Below are positions 61,122 to 64,000 of a stretch of 64,000 bases of DNA, piece after piece. The DNA is from Cupriavidus sp. D39. Its GTDB lineage: Bacteria; Pseudomonadota; Gammaproteobacteria; Burkholderiales; Burkholderiaceae. Below the pieces are notes generated by a model. It did no database searches and was not told the DNA's origin. It saw only the letters and a list, made by a program, of their open reading frames with translations. The stretch is from the NCBI RefSeq assembly GCF_026627925.1, contig NZ_JAPNLE010000009.1, forward strand, positions 1,116,001 through 1,180,000, in the 5' to 3' direction. Position 1 is the stretch's first letter; each line of letters starts with the position of its first letter. A program made the translations under genes and the position numbers.

Positions 61122-61268
61122 GGTGTCGGTATCGCTCGTGTTGCCAGCCTGAAGCCAGACTGAAGCCAGACTAAATTCAGCCTGAAATTTTTCTTATGCC
61201 TGCTGCCGGTGCGTCGGACGGATGCCGCCACGCTTCGCAGCAAGGCGCGTGCCTGCAAGTGCTTTTCC

Positions 61269-62090
61269 CTACCGCCCCGTTTGCTTCAGCGCCTTGAGCG
61301 CCATGTTCTCGACCAGGCGCGGGGCCAGCAGCTTGAGCCACAGGCCAAGCCGGCCCTTGCCGGTCATCACCAGTTCGCGCTTGCGCGCGGCCATGGCCGC
61401 CAGCATCTGGCGCGCGCATTCCTGCGCGCTCATGGCGCCGTCCTCGCGCAGCCGGCTCTCGCCCAGCGGGCGGCCGTCGGGGCCGAAGCCGTTGATGCGC
61501 GTATCGGTCGCCACCACGCCGGGAAACACCACGCATACGTCCACGCCGGAGCCGCGCAGCTCAGCCCGCAGCGCCTCGCAGAACCCAGCCAGCGCGAACT
61601 TGCTGGCCGAGTAGGCGGTGCGCCCCGGCACGCCGATCTTGCCGGCCAGGCTCGACACCGCCACCATCAGGCCGCCGCGCTCGCGCAGGTGCGGCAGCGC
61701 CTCGCGCGTGCACCACATGGCGCCGAAGTAGTTCACGCGCATGACCTGCTCGTAGTAGCTGTAGTCCGATACTTGCTCAAAGTAGCCGTGGGCGGACACG
61801 CCGGCATTGTTGACCAGCACATCGAGCCCGCCGTACTGCGCAACCACCGTGGCTACCAGCCGCCGGCAGTCGAACTCGTCGGACACGTCGACGCGCCACA
61901 CGCCTACATCGTCTGCCGGGTGCTGGCGGCGGATGCGCTCCGCCAGCGCTTGCAGCATGTCGACACGGCGCGCCGCCAGCGCTAGCCGCGCGCCCTGCTG
62001 CGCCAGCAGCAGGGCCAGTTCCGCGCCGATGCCGTCGGAAGCGCCGGTAATCAGCACGACCTTGCCGGTGAATGGTGCAAAGGCGGCCAT
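61269..62090 (-). CDS. Short-chain dehydrogenase/reductase (SDR), second
   Basis: 273 residues: NAD(P) site VVLITGASDGIGAELALLLA, LVNNAGVSAHGYFEQ, catalytic serine in VAVSSLAGKIG and Y-x3-K in AYSASKFALAGF. C-terminal residues form a longer hydrophobic helix region (GRLGLWLKLLAPRLVENMAL) that may touch membranes. It starts four bases after the aldolase stop, so the two are co-transcribed. Confidence 0.9.
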   Translation of the reverse strand: MAAFAPFTGKVVLITGASDGIGAELALLLAQQGARLALAARRVDMLQALAERIRRQHPADDVGVWRVDVSDEFDCRRLVATVVAQYGGLDVLVNNAGVSAHGYFEQVSDYSYYEQVMRVNYFGAMWCTREALPHLRERGGLMVAVSSLAGKIGVPGRTAYSASKFALAGFCEALRAELRGSGVDVCVVFPGVVATDTRINGFGPDGRPLGESRLREDGAMSAQECARQMLAAMAARKRELVMTGKGRLGLWLKLLAPRLVENMALKALKQTGR

Positions 62091-62094
62091 GACT

Positions 62095-62949
62095 TCAATC
62101 CAGCAGGTCGGGCTGTTCCTTGACGATGCGGGCGTACAGTGGCTGGAACTGGAACCAGCCCGCCTGCGCTGTGCCGACGATCGAGTAAGCCTGGCGTGCG
62201 GCAGCGTCGGAGATAACCTTCAGTGGCGCGTTGGTGCGCGCGGCGGCGGCCTCTGCCAGCAGCTGCACCTGGCAAGAGCGCTCCATGGTGATGAACCACC
62301 AGGCGGCTTCGTCGACGGTCTTGCCCACCGTCAGCAGGCCATGGTTCTGCAGGATCGCAGCCTTGTTGCTGCCCAGCGCGTTGGCAATGCGCTGGCCTTC
62401 GTCGAGCTCCACCACCACGCCACCGAAATCGTCATAGAGGGCATGGTCGTTGTAGAAGGCGCACACGTCCTGTGTCAGCGGATCCAGCGTGCGGCCCAGC
62501 GTGGACCAGGCACGGCCATGGGTGCTGTGCGAGTGCGCGGCGGCGACCGCGTCGGCCCGGGTCTGGTGCACGCGCGAATGGATGGCGAAAGCCGCGGCAT
62601 TGACCGGGTAGTCGCCTTCCACCACGTCGCCGTGGTGGTCGCAGCGAATCAGGTTGGACACCTTGACCTGGCTGAAATGCACGCCGAACGGGTTGACCCA
62701 GAACGTATCCGGGAACTCGGGGTCTCGCGCGGTGATGTGGCCAGCCACGCCTTCGTCAAAGCCGAACTTGGAGAACAGGCGGAAGGCCGCGGCCAGCCGC
62801 TGCTTGCGGTGCAGGCGCTCCTCGGCCGGCGTATCGAACTTCGGCGGGCGCGGCAGCACGCGGTACTTGGCCTTGACCTCTTCGGACATGCCGGCGGCCA
62901 TTTCGTCCTGGTCGGCCTGGGGCTTGGTGCTTTCTGCTGGAGCATTCAT
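62095..62949 (-). CDS. Class II aldolase/adducin family protein
   Basis: 284 residues. The adducin-type fold has ASSR-free N-terminus with RLFSKFGFDEGVAGHITARD, metal ligands in AAAHSHSTHGRAWS and NHGLLTVGKTVDEAA (H in QNHG). Substrates of this group are varied; it could be an aldolase or a decarboxylase. AAGGAGA precedes the start. The REP-like element lies just upstream and may mark the transcription start region. Confidence 0.85.
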   Translation of the reverse strand: MNAPAESTKPQADQDEMAAGMSEEVKAKYRVLPRPPKFDTPAEERLHRKQRLAAAFRLFSKFGFDEGVAGHITARDPEFPDTFWVNPFGVHFSQVKVSNLIRCDHHGDVVEGDYPVNAAAFAIHSRVHQTRADAVAAAHSHSTHGRAWSTLGRTLDPLTQDVCAFYNDHALYDDFGGVVVELDEGQRIANALGSNKAAILQNHGLLTVGKTVDEAAWWFITMERSCQVQLLAEAAAARTNAPLKVISDAAARQAYSIVGTAQAGWFQFQPLYARIVKEQPDLLD

Positions 62950-62977
62950 GGGGTGTCTCCTTCTTCATAGTTGGTTT

Positions 62978-63172
62978 GCTCCCTCTCCCGCGTGCGGGAG
63001 AGGGGTCGAGGAGAGGGCGGGCGCCGGCTACGCTGTCGTGCCGGAAAAAGCCACTGGCTTCGCTTCCAGTGGCTCCTAACTAAGCCCCCTCTCCCCGGCC
63101 CTCTCCCCCTGAGGGGAGAGGGAGAGGCAGCCGTCGTCATGGCGCGCGGCTCTGGCCCGCTCGGCGGCTCCG
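62978..63172. repeat. REP-like composite repeat, copy 3
   Basis: Same block order as copy 2: CTCTCCCGCGTGCGGGAGAG, then GAGAGGGCGGGCGCC, then a centre with CCACTGGCTTCGCTTCCAGT (itself a hairpin), GCTCCTAACTAAGCC, CCCTCTCCCCCTGAGGGGAG and the tail GCAGCCGTCGTCATGGCGCG. It fills the spacer between the MDR and aldolase genes; no coding frame is credible. Confidence 0.8.
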
Positions 63173-63186
63173 GTGCATGCCTCTGG

Positions 63187-64000
63187 TTAGACCAGCTTGA
63201 CCAGCTGCTTGCCGAAGTTCTTGCCCTTGAGCAGACCCATGAAGGCTTCCGGCGCGCTCGCCAGCCCTTGCGCGACGCTCTCGCGGAACTTGAGCTTGCC
63301 TTGCGCCACGGCGGTGCCGAGTTCCTGCAGGGCTTGCGGCCACACGTCCATGTGCTCGGACACGATAAAGCCTTCCACGGTCAGGCGCGACACCAGGATC
63401 AGCTGCGGGTTCTTCAGCGGCATCGGCTGGCCGTCGTAGCCGGCGATCATGCCGCAGATGGCGATGCGGCCAAAGGCGTTCATGCGGGCCAGCACGGTGT
63501 CCAGGATCTCGCCGCCGACGTTCTCGAAGTAACCATCCACGCCGTCCGGGGTGGCTTCCTTGAACATCGCGTACAGCGCCTTGCTGTCCTTGGCGGCCTT
63601 GTAGTCGATGCAGGCATCGAAGCCAAGCTCATTGACCACGTAGTCGCACTTGTCCTTGCCGCCGGCAAAGCCCACCACGCGGCACCCATGGAGCTTGGCC
63701 AACTGGCCCACCACGCTGCCGACAGCGCCGGAGGCGGCGCTCACCGCGATGGTCTTGCCGGCCTTCGGCTGGATGATCTTGTTCAGGCCATACCAGGCCG
63801 TCACGCCGGGCATGCCGACCGAGCCGAGATAGGCGGACAGCGGGATATGGGTGGTATCGACCTTCTGGATGCCGATGCCGTTGGTGACGCCCATTTCCTG
63901 CCAGCCGAACATGCCGACCACCTTGTCGCCGACAGCATACTTGGGGTTCTTGGTCGCCACGATCTCGCCGACCGTGCCGCCGATCATGACTTCGCCCAGC
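63187..64000 (-). CDS. NADP-dependent MDR oxidoreductase (5' end outside window)
   Basis: The C-terminal 270 residues of a zinc-free medium-chain dehydrogenase/reductase of the CurA/prostaglandin reductase type: GTVGEIVATKNPKYAVGDKV, MPGVTAWYGLNKI, VSAASGAVGSVVGQLAKLHG (NADPH-binding), YFENVGGEILDTVLARM and VSRLTVEGFIVSEH. It reduces alpha,beta-unsaturated ketones or aldehydes. The start lies right of the window edge. It belongs to the minus-strand redox cluster but is separated from it by the repeat. Confidence 0.9.
   Translation of the reverse strand, partial: LGEVMIGGTVGEIVATKNPKYAVGDKVVGMFGWQEMGVTNGIGIQKVDTTHIPLSAYLGSVGMPGVTAWYGLNKIIQPKAGKTIAVSAASGAVGSVVGQLAKLHGCRVVGFAGGKDKCDYVVNELGFDACIDYKAAKDSKALYAMFKEATPDGVDGYFENVGGEILDTVLARMNAFGRIAICGMIAGYDGQPMPLKNPQLILVSRLTVEGFIVSEHMDVWPQALQELGTAVAQGKLKFRESVAQGLASAPEAFMGLLKGKNFGKQLVKLV

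Overview
The window is 64 kb of GC-rich chromosome from a betaproteobacterium of the family Burkholderiaceae, almost certainly Cupriavidus. I infer the genus from remembered protein families, not from a search. The main support is a 4-hydroxybutyrate dehydrogenase very like the C. necator Gbd protein, an L-threonate/D-erythronate cluster in the order I recall for C. necator, and the mltG-tmk-holB-pilZ-tatD-ankyrin block typical of Ralstonia/Cupriavidus.

Layout. 1-4.7 kb is a junction zone: the end of an IS630 transposase, a cold-shock/DUF1294 protein, a solitary rpoD, a hipA remnant, tatD and a truncated speG. 4.7-8.2 kb holds a periplasmic spermidine dehydrogenase-like flavoprotein with a triheme cytochrome c, and a small DUF2970 gene. 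8.3-11.4 kb holds a MocR regulator and a fused osmoprotectant-type binding-protein/permease. 11.5-22.2 kb is one long plus-strand operon: LysR, flavoprotein monooxygenase, complete Dpp/Opp-type transporter, BAAT-like hydrolase and two carboxymuconolactone decarboxylase-like proteins. 22.3-30.1 kb holds cupin, ftsK, a REC-EAL protein, DoxX and a divergent LysR/azoR pair. 30.4-40.5 kb holds egtB and the housekeeping block on the minus strand, then ygfZ and small genes on the plus strand. 40.6-50.6 kb holds a LysR/MFS pair and the acid-sugar operon (FadR-type regulator, ltnD, otnK, otnC, MFS, otnI, denD). 50.7-53.1 kb has a thioesterase and a complete group IIC intron. 53.1-58.1 kb holds a Bug receptor, an esterase divergent from gbd, a macrodomain protein and a racemase. 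58.2-64 kb is a minus-strand cluster of epoxide hydrolase, two SDRs, a GST, a class II aldolase and an MDR reductase.

The strongest global signal is technical. At least sixteen otherwise well-preserved reading frames are broken by a single small indel, nearly always the loss of one base and often in a homopolymer such as T6 to T5 or C6 to C5. I read these as consensus errors, so I annotate most of these genes as full length with a frameshift. The true remnants are hipA and speG.

Three imperfect copies of a palindromic REP-like repeat lie in intergenic spaces near 22.2, 31.9 and 63.0 kb. I saw no tRNA or rRNA gene, CRISPR array or prophage.
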